Shown here in pieces: positions 23,028 to 34,614 of a stretch of DNA of 64,000 nucleotides (position 1 is the stretch's first letter; every line of letters begins with the position of its first letter). Under the pieces are notes generated by a model that was not told the DNA's origin, did no database searches, and was given only the letters and a program-made list of their open reading frames with translations. The DNA is from Gigaspora rosea. Lineage: Eukaryota; Glomeromycota; Glomeromycetes; Diversisporales; Gigasporaceae. The position numbers were made by a program, and so were the translations under genes. The DNA is taken from contig QKWP01000123.1 of assembly GCA_003550325.1 (NCBI GenBank), positions 324,387-388,386 on the forward strand, given 5' to 3'.

Positions 23028-23930
23028 GATCCGCCAGTCAACTAATGCATAATCATAGTGTAACGTAATGCAAATTACTATGTAAATCACTTATAGACGA
23101 AATGCCACAATCACCCAAGGAAAAATATTTTTCTTACTAAGTTAGTGAGTCATGTCGACTAATTGGAAGTTGTAAAGCTTATCGAGACGCATCTAACAGT
23201 GGTTATTCATCAAAATCGGCCTAGTAGATGCGGAGATATCATCGAAAACTATTGGGCAACTATATAAAATTCTATGTAAACAAACTTAGTCGCCAATAGT
23301 TTTTTGAAGATAACTTAGCATCTACTAGGCCAATTTTGATAATCTCACCATCTTTAGATTCGTCATAATGATCTCTACAACTTTCAATTAATCGGCATGA
23401 TTTATTAACTTGTAAAAAATATTTTTCCTTGGGTTATTATAGTATTTCTACCTTTAATATAGATTATTATAGCAGAAATGCCGCGATCACCTAAGGAAAA
23501 ATATTTTTTTACTAAGTTAATGAATCATGCCGATTAATTGAATGTTGTCGAGCTCATTATGATGAATCTAAAGGTGGTAAGATCATCAAAATTGGCTCAA
23601 TAGATGCTGAGTTATCTTCAAAAAACTGTTGGGTAACTATGTAAAATTTTATATAAACAAATGTTTGTTTACATAGAATTTTATATAGTCACCAATAAAT
23701 AGTTTTTCGATGATATCTCGCATTTGCTGAGCTGATTTTGATAATCTAACTACCGTACATGAGTTTCGATAAGCTCTACAACTTTCAATTAGTTGATATG
23801 ACCCACTAATTTAGTAATAAAATATTTTTCCTTGGGTGATTGTGGCATTTCGTCTATAAGTGATTTATATAGTAATTTGCATCACATTACACTATGAGCA
23901 TGCATCAGTTGACTGGCGGATTATCAATTA
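23028..23930. mobile_element. Nested palindromic element built of four ~190 bp units
   Basis: Outer arms of at least 150 bp are inverted copies beginning CCGCCAGTCAACTRATGCAT and running through TATAGACGAAATGCCACAAT and CACCCAAGGAAAAATATTTT. Inside, the same unit occurs four times in alternating orientation: about 23097-23290 (+), 23290-23455 (-), 23475-23660 (+) and 23660-23870 (-). The flanks share AATTAA but no clean duplication was resolved. No open frame supports a protein. Confidence 0.7.
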
Positions 23931-24382
23931 AATAATTAAAAAATTCAATATGCTTTAGTAATATGAAAGATAAAGAAGGAGATTAAAAGATATAAGTTAT
24001 ATTTAAAGATTATAATATTTGGATTCTAAAGAATTTAAGATAAACTAATTAAAAATGAAACTATAAACTTATACTTACTGAGTCATTAATATTGAAAAAC
24101 AAGATTATAAAGTGCTTGTTTTTTTAGCTAATTCTTATAACTTAGTTTTAAATTCCTGTAAAGATCTTAATTATAATTTACTGCTAATTCTTATATATGA
24201 CTTTGTTTCAAATTCTTTTATAAGAATTTTAATTATAATTTAAAGCTTGCCAAAAGCTATTTGTATTTTCAAAGATTTAAAATAATAAAAGATTTGATTT
24301 TAAAAACATTTTAATTTATTGAAAATAAATATTTAATACTAAATATATATAGATACATTTTTATATAATGTGTTATGTGTAG

Positions 24383-25004
24383 AAATGCAAGTGAAATTAG
24401 TTTTACCAATTTACCAATTTGATATTACCTTTACTAATAGTAGTAAAACTATTTTACTAGTATCTTTAATCTCCCACTTTTATATACTATTGTATATTAT
24501 AATAGTTAATATCATTTATACTACTATTAAATAAAGGGGCATAATGCTAATTACAGTAGCATTATAATCCAGAGTTGGTATTAAATGTAATAGATTAAAA
24601 TGAAACCTGATTAAAATGAAATATGTATAGTATAAAAAAAAATTAATAAGCTATCAAAAAATAAAATTTTAAGGAGGTGCATTTTTTAAAGAGAAAAATG
24701 CAAGTGAAATTAGTTTTACCAATTTACCAATTTGATATTAGCTTTACTAATAGTAGTAAACCTATTTTACTAGTATCTTTAATCTCTCACTTTTATATAC
24801 TATTGTATATTATAATAGTTAATATTATTTATACTACTATTAAATAAAGGGGCATAATGCTAATTACAGTAGCATTATAATCCAGAGTTGGTATTAAATG
24901 TAATAGATTAAAATGAAACCTGATTAAAATGAAATATGTATAGTATAAAAAAATTAATAAGCTATCAAAAAATAAAATTTTAAGGAGGTGCATTTTTTAA
25001 AGAG
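24383..25004. repeat. ~310 bp tandem duplication, two near-identical copies
   Basis: 24383-24695 and 24696-25004 align almost base for base, from AAATGCAAGTGAAATTAGTT to AAGGAGGTGCATTTTTTAAA plus GAG. Differences are a few substitutions and the length of one A-run. No coding sequence. It is either a recent duplication or a tandem assembly artefact. Confidence 0.85.
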
Positions 25005-26567
25005 TAGAATTTATATTAAACAAGTATAAGTAGGTTTTAGAAATAAAAACCACATTTTATTTTAATCTGATTTCATTATAATGCCCAAAATTGTAATAAC
25101 TTCTGAAATATTTAAATGATTGTATATACTAACATGAATGGGTTAGTCCAAAGTCATGTTCATATTTGTCCAAATGCTAATATTTATTTTACCTCTTGTG
25201 TGTGAATTTATTTATTTATTTATCATTATTATATAGATGTATGCAGAAATGGACTGTATTTTTAATAAGTAAATGTTCTTTGATATAATTAGTGATCATC
25301 AAGTTCAAAACCAAGCTTATTAATGTAATTGAATTTTTGAATATAAATACTTAACAATTGTAATAGGACCCAGACTACTCTTATATAGGTCATAATTGGG
25401 GTTTGGCCAATTTGATCTAATTTGCTAAAAATGACAAAGCCTATATTTTTTTAAATAACTTTTGATCCTGTGATCAGAATTGAATAACCTTTTTTTGTAA
25501 ATGCACCTCTCTGAGAGCATCATTTAAAAAAAAAAATAGATCATTCAAATTAGACTACTGGATGCCAAGTTAATTTGCAAACTCTTCTTTTTTGTTTCTC
25601 AAATTTTTGGGGTTTTTGCTGAAATGTATAAAGTATGACCCCTGTACTAGATGTTTGGGTCAAAAAAAGCTAATGATGATCTTGTGGTTATCTATATTTA
25701 TATTTGAATAGACTGATAAACGCATAATAAATAAAAACTATTAGATATAATTTTAAATCTATAAAAAAAATAAAATATTGAGCATACAGTATATAAATTG
25801 ATTTTGTTAAAGAATATATGCTGTTAATATAGCATCTAAAGAATCGATAGTTTTTTTTTAAAAACCTTTAAGATTTCTCTGATAGTTATTAAGAAATTTT
25901 TATTAAAGTTTAGTATTTCTAAAATAGAGGACCTTTTAAAAATCTAGATAACTGTGATTATGCATAACATGAGAGTTTAGCTCTCTCGGTGATTTTATTA
26001 TTTATAAATATATAGTTAAATAGATTTACTTGTATGTGAAAGTCATGTGATCTAGTTTAATATAATGTTTTCGTTACATTTTCACCTTCACAACAATTAT
26101 CATTAAGGGTAACATGATAAAAGAATCAAATCGATAGAAGTATAGATGAAACAATAAAGACAAAAAAAAAATCGTTACATTTGATACCTATACGTAATTT
26201 GTTTTATATAAATTTCTTATTGCTCATCTCATTTAAACATAAACTATATTACAAGACATTTAATAATACAATATTACTGTCTAATGTATATTTTTAATAA
26301 TGATTTAAATGCATATGTTTATCCATTTCGATTCCAATTCTATCAAGATAACAATAACTAAAACGATTTTGCAATCAAAAAATTCACATTTTACTGATGC
26401 ATACATACTTAACAGGAATTATAATTGTAATTAACATTTATGCCATATTTAATATCCTTTCCAATGCATCTAATATTTTTAAATAAACAGTAATTATTTG
26501 ACAATAAAAAGGATGCACCATGTGAATTTTTCGACTCCAATTATTTTCGTAGCAATATCAAAGATTG
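25005..26567. other. Intergenic, downstream of the Sel1 gene
   Basis: AT-rich DNA without a recognisable gene or a repeat that I can define. The last part is the 3' flank of the minus-strand Sel1 gene. Confidence 0.5.
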
Positions 26568-28160
26568 TTAATTTTGCTGTATCCTCATATTTGCTGAATT
26601 TCGATAATAAACATATGCCTTATGTTCATCTACTTTAACCCCAATTCCATTCCGATAACAATTTCCAATATTTGTCATTCCATTGACATTCCCCATAGCA
26701 GCAGCCTTTTGATAAGAAATGAATGCTTTATGTTCATCCTTTTCAATTCCAATACCTTTTTCGTAACAATATCCAAGACTGCACATTCCATTAGAATCTC
26801 CCATGTCAGCAGATTTTCGACAATAAAAAAATGTTTTGTATTCATCCCTTTGAACTCCTGTTCCGTTAAAATAACAATAACCAAGACAAATCATTCCATT
26901 AGTATTTCCCATTTCCGCAGATTTTTGATAACAGATGAATGCTTTATGATCATCCTTATCTACACCAATTCCTTTCTCATAACAATCACCGAGATTAAAC
27001 ATTCCATTAGCGTTTTCCATATCTGCAGATTTTTGATAATAGTAGAATGCTTTACGTTCGTCTTTTTCAACTCCAATTCCTTTTTCATAAAAATATCCAA
27101 GACTGTTTATTCCACTTATATTCCCCAAATCCGCTGATTTTTGATAATAAAAGTATGCCTTTTGATCATCTTTCTCAACTCCAATTCCTTTTTCATAACA
27201 ATCTCCAAGATTGTACAACCCACTAGCATTATCCATGTCCGCAGATTTTTGATAACAAAAGAATGCTTTATGCACATCCTTTTCTACACCAATTCCTTTT
27301 TCATAACAAGAGCCAAGACCATTTATTCCATTAGAATTTCCCAAGTCTGCAGATTTTTGATAATAATAAAATGCCTTACGTTCATCCTTTTCAACTCCAA
27401 TTTTCCTTTCATAACAATCACCAAGATTGTATATTCCACTAGCATTCCCCATATCTGCAGATTTTTGATAATAAAAAAATGCTTTGCATTCATCTTTTTC
27501 AACTCCAATTCCTTGTTCATAACAATTTCCTAGACAGCTTATTCCACTAGAATTTCCCATATCAGAAGATTTTTTATAATAAAAAAATGCTTTATGTTCA
27601 TCTTTTTCTACACCAATTCCGTTTCGGTAACAATATCCAATGCGAAGAATTCCATATGAATCTTCCATATCAGCAGATTTTTGATAATAAAAGAATGCAT
27701 TATTTTCATCTTGATTAACGCCAATTCCATTCTCATAACAAAAACCAATATTATATATTCCAAGAGAATTTCCTAATTCTGCTGCTTTTTGAAAATGAAT
27801 GAATGCTTGATAATTATCTTTTTTAATCCATTTTCCATAAGCGTAACAATATCCAAGAATATTTTGAATTATAGGATTTGTTAGAATAATTAGATTTAAT
27901 TGATTATTCAAACATAAATTGATTATTTCTTCTGGATTTTGTTGTTTATTTGTCATAGATCGATCAATTGAATTAAGAATTGAATTTGCAAAATTTCCTT
28001 TAATAATTTCTTGATTATGTAAATTACATAATTCTTCGATAATCTTAATTAGAAAATTTTGTGAATAATCATTATTCAATGTTGAATACTTTAGTTTAGA
28101 AGAATTTTTTATTATCAATTCTGTAGACAAATTATTATAAATGCTTTCTTCAATTGACAT
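26568..28160 (-). CDS. Sel1-repeat (tetratricopeptide-like) protein, 12 repeats
   Basis: An uninterrupted frame encodes about 530 residues from MSIEESIYNN. After a ~90-residue N-terminal part there are 12 consecutive ~36-residue Sel1-like repeats, recognisable by LG-CYE-G-GVEKDE-KAF-YYQKSADMGN. Sel1 repeats fold into paired helices and act as protein-protein scaffolds; no enzymatic domain is visible, so the partner and pathway are unknown. The frame also extends upstream to an ATG at 28301 (47 more residues). I prefer 28160 because the added residues are composition-neutral and the MSIEES start sits directly before the acidic helical region, but this is not decided. Repeats 5, 7 and 9 (NLGDCYE) alternate with 6 and 8, suggesting growth by duplication of repeat pairs. 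A broken Sel1 locus starts 185 bp away on the other strand. Large Sel1 families are typical of Glomeromycotina. Confidence 0.9.
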   Translation of the reverse strand: MSIEESIYNNLSTELIIKNSSKLKYSTLNNDYSQNFLIKIIEELCNLHNQEIIKGNFANSILNSIDRSMTNKQQNPEEIINLCLNNQLNLIILTNPIIQNILGYCYAYGKWIKKDNYQAFIHFQKAAELGNSLGIYNIGFCYENGIGVNQDENNAFFYYQKSADMEDSYGILRIGYCYRNGIGVEKDEHKAFFYYKKSSDMGNSSGISCLGNCYEQGIGVEKDECKAFFYYQKSADMGNASGIYNLGDCYERKIGVEKDERKAFYYYQKSADLGNSNGINGLGSCYEKGIGVEKDVHKAFFCYQKSADMDNASGLYNLGDCYEKGIGVEKDDQKAYFYYQKSADLGNISGINSLGYFYEKGIGVEKDERKAFYYYQKSADMENANGMFNLGDCYEKGIGVDKDDHKAFICYQKSAEMGNTNGMICLGYCYFNGTGVQRDEYKTFFYCRKSADMGDSNGMCSLGYCYEKGIGIEKDEHKAFISYQKAAAMGNVNGMTNIGNCYRNGIGVKVDEHKAYVYYRNSANMRIQQN

Positions 28161-28344
28161 GATTCTGGTCAAAATTTTTTTTTTGATGGTATGGATGTAA
28201 ATGGTTACGTAATGTACATTATCGGAGTGAAATTCCGAATGAAAACCAATTGTAACACATTCACTTATCATAACTTGCAAAAATGATGTATCTCTGATCA
28301 AATTTTGTAGATCGTAGTTTACCTAATATATAATTACCGAATCA

Positions 28345-28890
28345 CGTATACAGTTACGGACAAAGATAATCTCAGATGGTGTTATCAACATGGTATAGGC
28401 AAAGATAAAGATGAAAAAAGGCATTCGAATAGTATTTTAAATCTGCTGAAGACAATAATTTCGATGGATAATACAATCTTGGATTCTGCTACAGACTTGT
28501 ATCACAATGGAATTTTTTAGTGAGCATAGATACTGCAGATAAAAATTGAGCTTTTGGCACTTCACAATCACGCAATCGGATGATAATCATGTGATTGTAT
28601 AGGTGAATAGTGATGCAAGCGACTGGCTCTGCTCGGTTAATGGCTCTTTATAATGGAATTGGACCGTTTTTAGTAGAGTCAGCTATAGATGCCTGATGAT
28701 GAAATGACGAAACCATAAGTTTCGTCAAGTTTTGTCAATGACGAAACTTATGGTTTCGTCAGGTTTCGTCATTTCGTCAGGCATCACTAGAGTCAGCAAA
28801 TGTTGCCGCTATGTTTTATGACAGAATCGATAATTTACCACCTCGGCCAAACTCAGAAGCTTGTCGATTCGATAATCGGTAATTTAAAAT
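28345..28890 (+). pseudogene. Sel1-repeat gene remnant split by a MITE
   Basis: Plus-strand pieces read WCYQHGIGKDKDEK, then after a one-base shift in an A-run KAFE, stop TAG (28430-28432), YFKSAEDNNFDG, stop TAA (28469-28471), YNLGFCYRLVSQWNF. Further on, RLMALYNGIGPFLVESA runs into the MITE at 28684-28787, and after its target duplication the frame resumes as NVAAMFYDRIDNLPPRPNSE. Both stops fall where Sel1 repeats normally have glutamine. The locus is head-to-head with the intact Sel1 gene but is much more diverged, so it is not a recent copy of it. Confidence 0.75.
28684..28787. mobile_element. 104 bp hAT-type MITE, TTTCGTCA core
   Basis: An almost perfect hairpin of GATGCCTGA and TGACGAAAC/GTTTCGTCA words. 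Flanked by the direct repeat TAGAGTCAGC (28674-28683 and 28788-28797), of which GAGTCAGC would be the 8 bp duplication with ends TATAGATGCC/TAGTGATGCC. It lies inside the Sel1 remnant. A related TTTCGTCA-rich sequence lies at 50560-50745. Confidence 0.8.
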
Positions 28891-31511
28891 TATGAAGAAT
28901 CTCAGACAATCGAAATTTGGAAATGATCTACAGTGGCTTAATAAAATTTTTAATAGCGCCCTTAAACATCTTAGGTAACGTTCCCGATTTACTTATTTCT
29001 TCAAGTGATACAAGCACTTGCTAATAGTAAATATTTATTATTTTGATTGGCTGTTTATGTGGCCTGAACTTTTTTTTGCCATGGCACAAAAATGTCGCTT
29101 GTTTATACTTTTGATGATTAACCAACTGATCAAGTAATTGATCGGCTATAGCCGGCTATTAGGCTATTAGTTGATAGTCGATAATAGCTGACTGATAACC
29201 GACAGTAGTTGACCGAACCCATCCCTACTCCTGAATGTTATATAAAATTAGTCAAACGATGTATGGATTTAGACCAGAAAAAACGACCTACTATTCGATC
29301 TGTTAATGCTTTAATTACTCATTGAAGAAATGGGAAGCTTTTATGATGATAATAAATTAAAAAACAATTTTTAGAAGCTGATAAAATTAAGCTTAACATT
29401 GAATCATCAAAGCAATCGAATAATATGTATGTTAGTAAACCTATCAATATACAAGAAATATCAAATTGACTAGAACAGGACCCTGAATAATACATGAAGC
29501 AATATTGAGTGACTAATTAATGTTTTTTTTTTGTTAGTAATTTTATAATGATATGTATTTTTCACATTTCACATACTGGATATAATATGAATTAATCATT
29601 TGTGTTTTAAATAAATTCATTAAAAAAATATAAGGGTAATCAAATGTGATTTTATAAATTTGGAATTTAACAAACCATAATTTAAAAATCATTTCAAATA
29701 GTTATGTAAACAATTAACAAAAATTAGCAAAATCCGTTCAAGTACGTACTTATTTAAACAGACTTTGTGACTATGTACTGTACGAACATCCTACCTACCT
29801 GTTAGTTTTGTATATGTACGGTATACAATGGTTTTTGACTACGCAGTGTACTGTTATTTACTTGAAAATATTACGTACGTCGAATTAAAAAAAAAATATT
29901 AGAAATTAATGTGCAATAGTTAATTCCATTTTTCAAAGTTGAATAATATCATCTTTTTTCTCAGGAAAATGAATATTCAACTTGGCAATCTTTTTTATAT
30001 GTTCAATAAGTCATAAGGAAAAACAAAGAAAATAATAAATCACGTTCACATTACACGAAAATTTTCAAAAATTAACTTCTCGCACAAATAAGTATTTCTC
30101 CATAAACGATATTGGAGAGTAGTCATAACGGAAATGCCCGTTATAAAGTTATATCCTGGGCAATTGGGTATAAGCGGAAATTTCATTTGCGTTTATACAA
30201 TTAGTGCACAGGGTATAACTGATTTATACCCTGCGAACTTGATATAGTGACCACATTTATTGTTATTTTGATAGGTGAGGATATTCTAGAATATTATAAA
30301 TGTTATGCGTCAATTATTGATTTCGTCATTCAGAGATTGACAAATGTTATTTACTGATTTTTACTGATCCATCAGTAACACGAGTTATTGATCAGACTTA
30401 TTAAATAAAGTTTTATGTTTAATAAACTATTAATTGAAGTTCGTTAAATAATGATCATATCATTACTTTCATAAATTTTCTTTTCTTCATTGATATTATG
30501 GAGCCTCAAACATATGGTTTTGTATCTCGTAAATCCTTCGATAGAGTATCAGAAAAGCATGTCAACCAAAGAAGATTAATCAAAACTTAATGAATATTAA
30601 TCGCTATGATGAATGTTTAAAAAATCCAAGCCTTCAGTACGAAAGCTAAAATGCATTACTAATACTTTTAAGATACTTCGTATCTGTATGACAGAAGAAC
30701 TTCATTTACTTAAACGGGATGAAAATAATTTGAGAACACAAATTTGCCCAATAGAGAATTTTATGAAGTGATCTGTGCTGCGCATCAGGCGAAAGAACAT
30801 GGATGCTAAAGAAAAACTTGGAAAAAAGTATTATTTTTGTTGCGATCGATATTAATTTTAATTTTTTTTTTATTAACGTTAATAGATTTTTTTTTTTTAG
30901 TGACCAGATCTTAATTCTTCCATGCAAAAATTAACCACAAAAAAGCTTATACATACTATCATTGCCGAAAACTAGTGAAACAAGACCATGCACCTGCTGA
31001 AAAAATAATTCAAAATGGTCAAGAAGGTGTTGCTATGTTTGCGTGGCCAATGCAAGAATATATAACAATTGCAAGAATAAATAACAATAGCTATTCATGT
31101 TGAAATTTTTTTCAAAAAAAAACAAAACAGAACTTGCTTTAATTTTTCGTATAAATATGTTCAATATGTCATTATTATTATGCTTTATAATAATGACAAT
31201 GTTTCATTAAAATATATATATATATATATATTTTTAACAAAACGCTTTAATATTATATATTAACAATGATGCTTTATTCTAAATATGATATATATAAATA
31301 TATATTTAAAAAAATGATTTAATATTTACATTGGTAAAATTCATACCAATACCAATTTCAAAGTATAACATACGTTCTTGGATTCACAAATTATTTCATG
31401 TCGATCCTTGAAGACAAGAATCAGCTATCGACGCATAACATAAACAGTGTTGGCAAATGACATTATATTACCTATATGACATATGAATTATCATAAGTTA
31501 TATGTCATTTG
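28891..31511. other. Intergenic with repeat remnants
   Basis: 29105-29223 holds CCGGCTATTAGG, GATAGTCGATAATAGC-like words and ends in CCGAACCCATCCCTAC, which looks like one end of a hAT-type MITE. Around 30498 a short plus-strand frame (MEPQTYGFVSRKSFDRVSEK) and at 30690 another (MTEELHLLKRDENNLRTQIC) look coding-like but stop early; I do not recognise them. 31212-31235 is an (AT)n run. Confidence 0.35.
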
Positions 31512-32152
31512 CCCTATAAGAAAAATGTACCGTATAGGCACGGGTCATTTTGGCACGGGTCATTTTGGCACGGGTCAAGGTCCGGATTTGTACGGGTATG
31601 GTATGGCCCGAGTTGGTTCGGATTCGGTGGACCGTTAGGGACCGTGTGCCCGTACCAATTGGACCGTAAATGGCACGGGTTTTGCAGCAGTTTACTAGTC
31701 GAATCGGCACGGGATTTGTCACGGGTAATGAACGTAAATTCACGTGCCACCGCGATGTCGAAGTGGATTAACTATTAAAACATAAATTTACATAAGTATT
31801 CAATATAAGATGAACAAGCTAACTGCATATGAAGCAAAATTTTGTAAGGGATTTTTTTTGTTAAGACACACATTGAAGCTTGAAATCATGAGATATCGCT
31901 CTTTTTTTAAAAAAAATCCTTTACTGATCTTTCGCTCTCCACGAAACGAGCCAACACGTATCACGAGCCAACACGTGTGTAACGTACACATACGTGTCAT
32001 CTGAACGTGCCATTTCATATGACGTGATATTACGTGCCACCATTTGCCGCCATTTTTACCGTGCCATTCCGTAAAACGTTCCTGCACGTGCCACAAGATC
32101 CGTGCCATTTCGAGCATTCCAGACACCAACCCGTACCACTTTTCTCATAGGG
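31512..32152. mobile_element. MITE with CCCTAT ends, CACGGGT-rich, copy 1
   Basis: Ends CCCTATAAGAAAAATG and complement CCCTATGAGAAAAGTG, with TTG on both outer sides (31509-31511 and 32153-32155). Within about 250 bp of each end are repeated CACGGGT/ACGTGCCA words. Open frames across it on both strands come from GC content and have no homology. A second copy, interrupted by another MITE, lies at 60755-61625. Confidence 0.75.
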
Positions 32153-32494
32153 TTGGTATGGGTATATGACTTATGACCTTGATAATATAAATTGACTTAT
32201 TATTTTCTATATCTGATATATATTAAAAAAGATTATATTCGAAATTCTTGCTTATTTTATTTAATAATTGTATTTCACATTTTCATGAAATTTATGCAAA
32301 ACTATTAACTTGCTTAGTACTATCTAAAAACTCGCTAATACGTACAAGCAGCAGATCACATACATATTGGTACTAACAAATTACTAATGCCACACAATAT
32401 TGTATCTTTATTGCACGGGTCTTATGTGACAACCCGTGCTTTTTTCATTTACTTATTGGCACGGGATTGTTACGTCAGACACCGTGCAATAAAA

Positions 32495-32600
32495 TAGTTA
32501 TTATGTGGGTATTGAATAACCCGTTACACACACGGGTTCATATTTAAATCCCGCACGGAATATGAACCCGTGTGTACTGGGCAACCCATATAATAACTAT
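32495..32600. mobile_element. 106 bp hairpin MITE
   Basis: TAGTTATTATGTGGGT at the left is inverted at the right (complement TAGTTATTATATGGGT), and ACACACGGGTTCATAT is inverted closer to the centre. A second small hairpin with GCACGGG words lies just before it (32405-32494). Confidence 0.65.
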
Positions 32601-33131
32601 AAAATATTCTTGTAAATTTATACTGTATAATATCTCATACTTTATTTTTAGTAACTATATATCGCTAATATAATACGATGCATATATATAATAAAAAAAA
32701 AAAAACTTGAAATAATATTTGAAAAAGCTATTCACGCTTTAAAACCAAAATAAACAACCAAAATTTATGTTTTACTTGTCAAGCTTTAAACTAATCGATA
32801 TCTTTATATATAATGAATTGAAAATTCATATTGGTTTAATATACTGTAAATATTAAGCAGTTAAAAATTTTTAATTTTAATTTATATTAATATTAACAAA
32901 ACTTTTTTTTTACGTAAATTAAAGGTTCATATTCAGACACTGGATAAATTTATGGAAAAAAAATTAAATAGAAAAATGGAATAATTTGCACAATTGGAAC
33001 TTAAAAAAAAAAAAAAAGTTTTTTTTTAAAAAAATTGGGTCGACAGGTCTTGTCAGCCAGTAAAGTCCAATAAATTTTTGAAATAAGCTAGTGTGACATT
33101 TACAATTGACGTGTCACAACAACAATTAAGT

Positions 33132-34399
33132 TTAAATTATAATCTGTCCTAGAAACTCTAAACTTAAAGGTAATGGTAGAAAATAGCTTCGCTTTGTACT
33201 TCCTCCAACCATTGTACCGACCACTGATACAAAAACTGATTGATTTGTTGAGTAAGTATATACAATCCCGCCACTATCACCAGGGCCACCTTTTAGGTTT
33301 GTTTTAATCATTTCTATCTTAATTACAGTTTGATTAGTATTTATGTTTCGGATTGCTGTTGCAAAATTGAGCTCTAACACTTCTCCACAAGTAACATGTG
33401 TTTTATGGCCAGATTTACATATACTAGCACCCACACTAGTTATCACGCTATCATCCTTGATAAATAACAATGCATATATATTTGGAAATTGATCTAAATT
33501 ACTTATAATTGTTGATAATGAGACATTTGTACCTATTACCCTTATTAAACCGAAATCATATGTTTGATTAGAGCTATAATATTCTAATGGACCAACGTAT
33601 CTATAAGTGGGTGGAGAAAACCATCCTTTTTGATATAAATCAACAAACCCTTGTTGATTGCGAGGTGATCTAGTACCACAATGTCCTGCGGTCATAATAT
33701 AATCCTGACCATTCGAATCTCGCACATTTAAACCTACTGAACATATACTTTTGCCATCTCCATCATGTAAGCCATCACCACAAAGTAAATTAGGAAATAT
33801 TACCCATTCCTTTATTCGATGTTGGATTCTAAAATAGTTGAATCTGTGGGATCTGCTTCTGAATATTGCATGATCGGGTTAAATTTCGCTGCGCTACTGA
33901 TAAAATTTTTGTTCACTTCATCATCTTCATGATTCAAATCTATGACGATATTGTTAAATTTCGGATTAATGCCGATTTCAACATTATATGCATTAAGTTC
34001 TTGAGCTAGTATAATTAATTCATTAAATGTAGTATTTAATTGATATGAAGATTTGGTTGCATTTAGAAATGATAATAAATCTATATATGGTTTTATCTCT
34101 GGAGTGGATTTCACAATCGGTATCATAGATGAATTCACTGTATTGATGAAGACTTTATTTTCTTTTGCATTAATGTAAGTTCCGCCAAAGTTCAAATTAT
34201 CTAATATTGGTTTTAATATACTGTCTACCATGATTAAATTCTCCTCAATAGTCAATAAATCGGGTACCTTTTCAACTGGTACCTCCCAATATCTTGCCAA
34301 AGGTTCGTGCTCATGCTTAGCGTGAATTATTGAATGGTTTATCAGCATAAAAAGAGTTGTTAATAAATTTATTAAAATGTATCTATTTTTCGTAACCAT
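33132..34399 (-). CDS. Secreted chymotrypsin-fold serine protease (S1), one frame break
   Basis: The N-terminal frame (33812-34399, 195 codons) starts with a signal peptide (core INLLTTLFMLINHSIIHA) followed by a ~165-residue pro-region of the kind found in streptogrisin/alpha-lytic-like fungal proteases. The C-terminal frame contains CGDGL...CSVGLNV just upstream of 33725, then TAGHCG (catalytic His), YDFGLI (Asp) and GGPGDSGG (Ser), so the triad is intact. It would cleave proteins outside the cell. The two halves are in different frames, meeting near 33812. I see no GT-AG intron that would join them, so this is a one-base indel or a sequencing error. The ATG at 34399 is chosen because the signal peptide starts there. 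A chromovirus LTR with a TATA box lies about 290-325 bp upstream, pointing toward this gene. The family is expanded in Glomeromycotina. Confidence 0.8.
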
Positions 34400-34609
34400 A
34401 TTGATGGAATGATAATAAAATATTATTGAATGGATTAATGGAAGGATACAAAGGATATTTTAAATTAGCGATTAATCGATTATATGACAGAAAATGGTGA
34501 AACAAAGACTGATCGTTATGCATTCCTATTACTATTACGCCATTTTCGAGCATTCATATGATTGTTAAATCTAATGTCATAATGCGACATTATTTTTTTA
34601 CATGTGACA

Positions 34610-34614
34610 CGTTT
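34610..34614. repeat. Chromovirus target-site duplication, left
   Basis: CGTTT directly outside the left LTR; identical to 40176-40180 outside the right LTR. Five-base duplications are normal for Ty3 integrases. Confidence 0.85.

Noticed and set aside
26622-27533. Open frames of 171 and 130 codons antisense to the Sel1 gene
   Set aside because: They are shadows of the periodic Sel1 codons: same 36-residue period, no independent start context or domain.
31498-32129. Several overlapping frames at 31.5-32.1 kb
   Set aside because: They lie inside a MITE found twice in the window, are open on both strands and have no homology; GC-rich words avoid stops.
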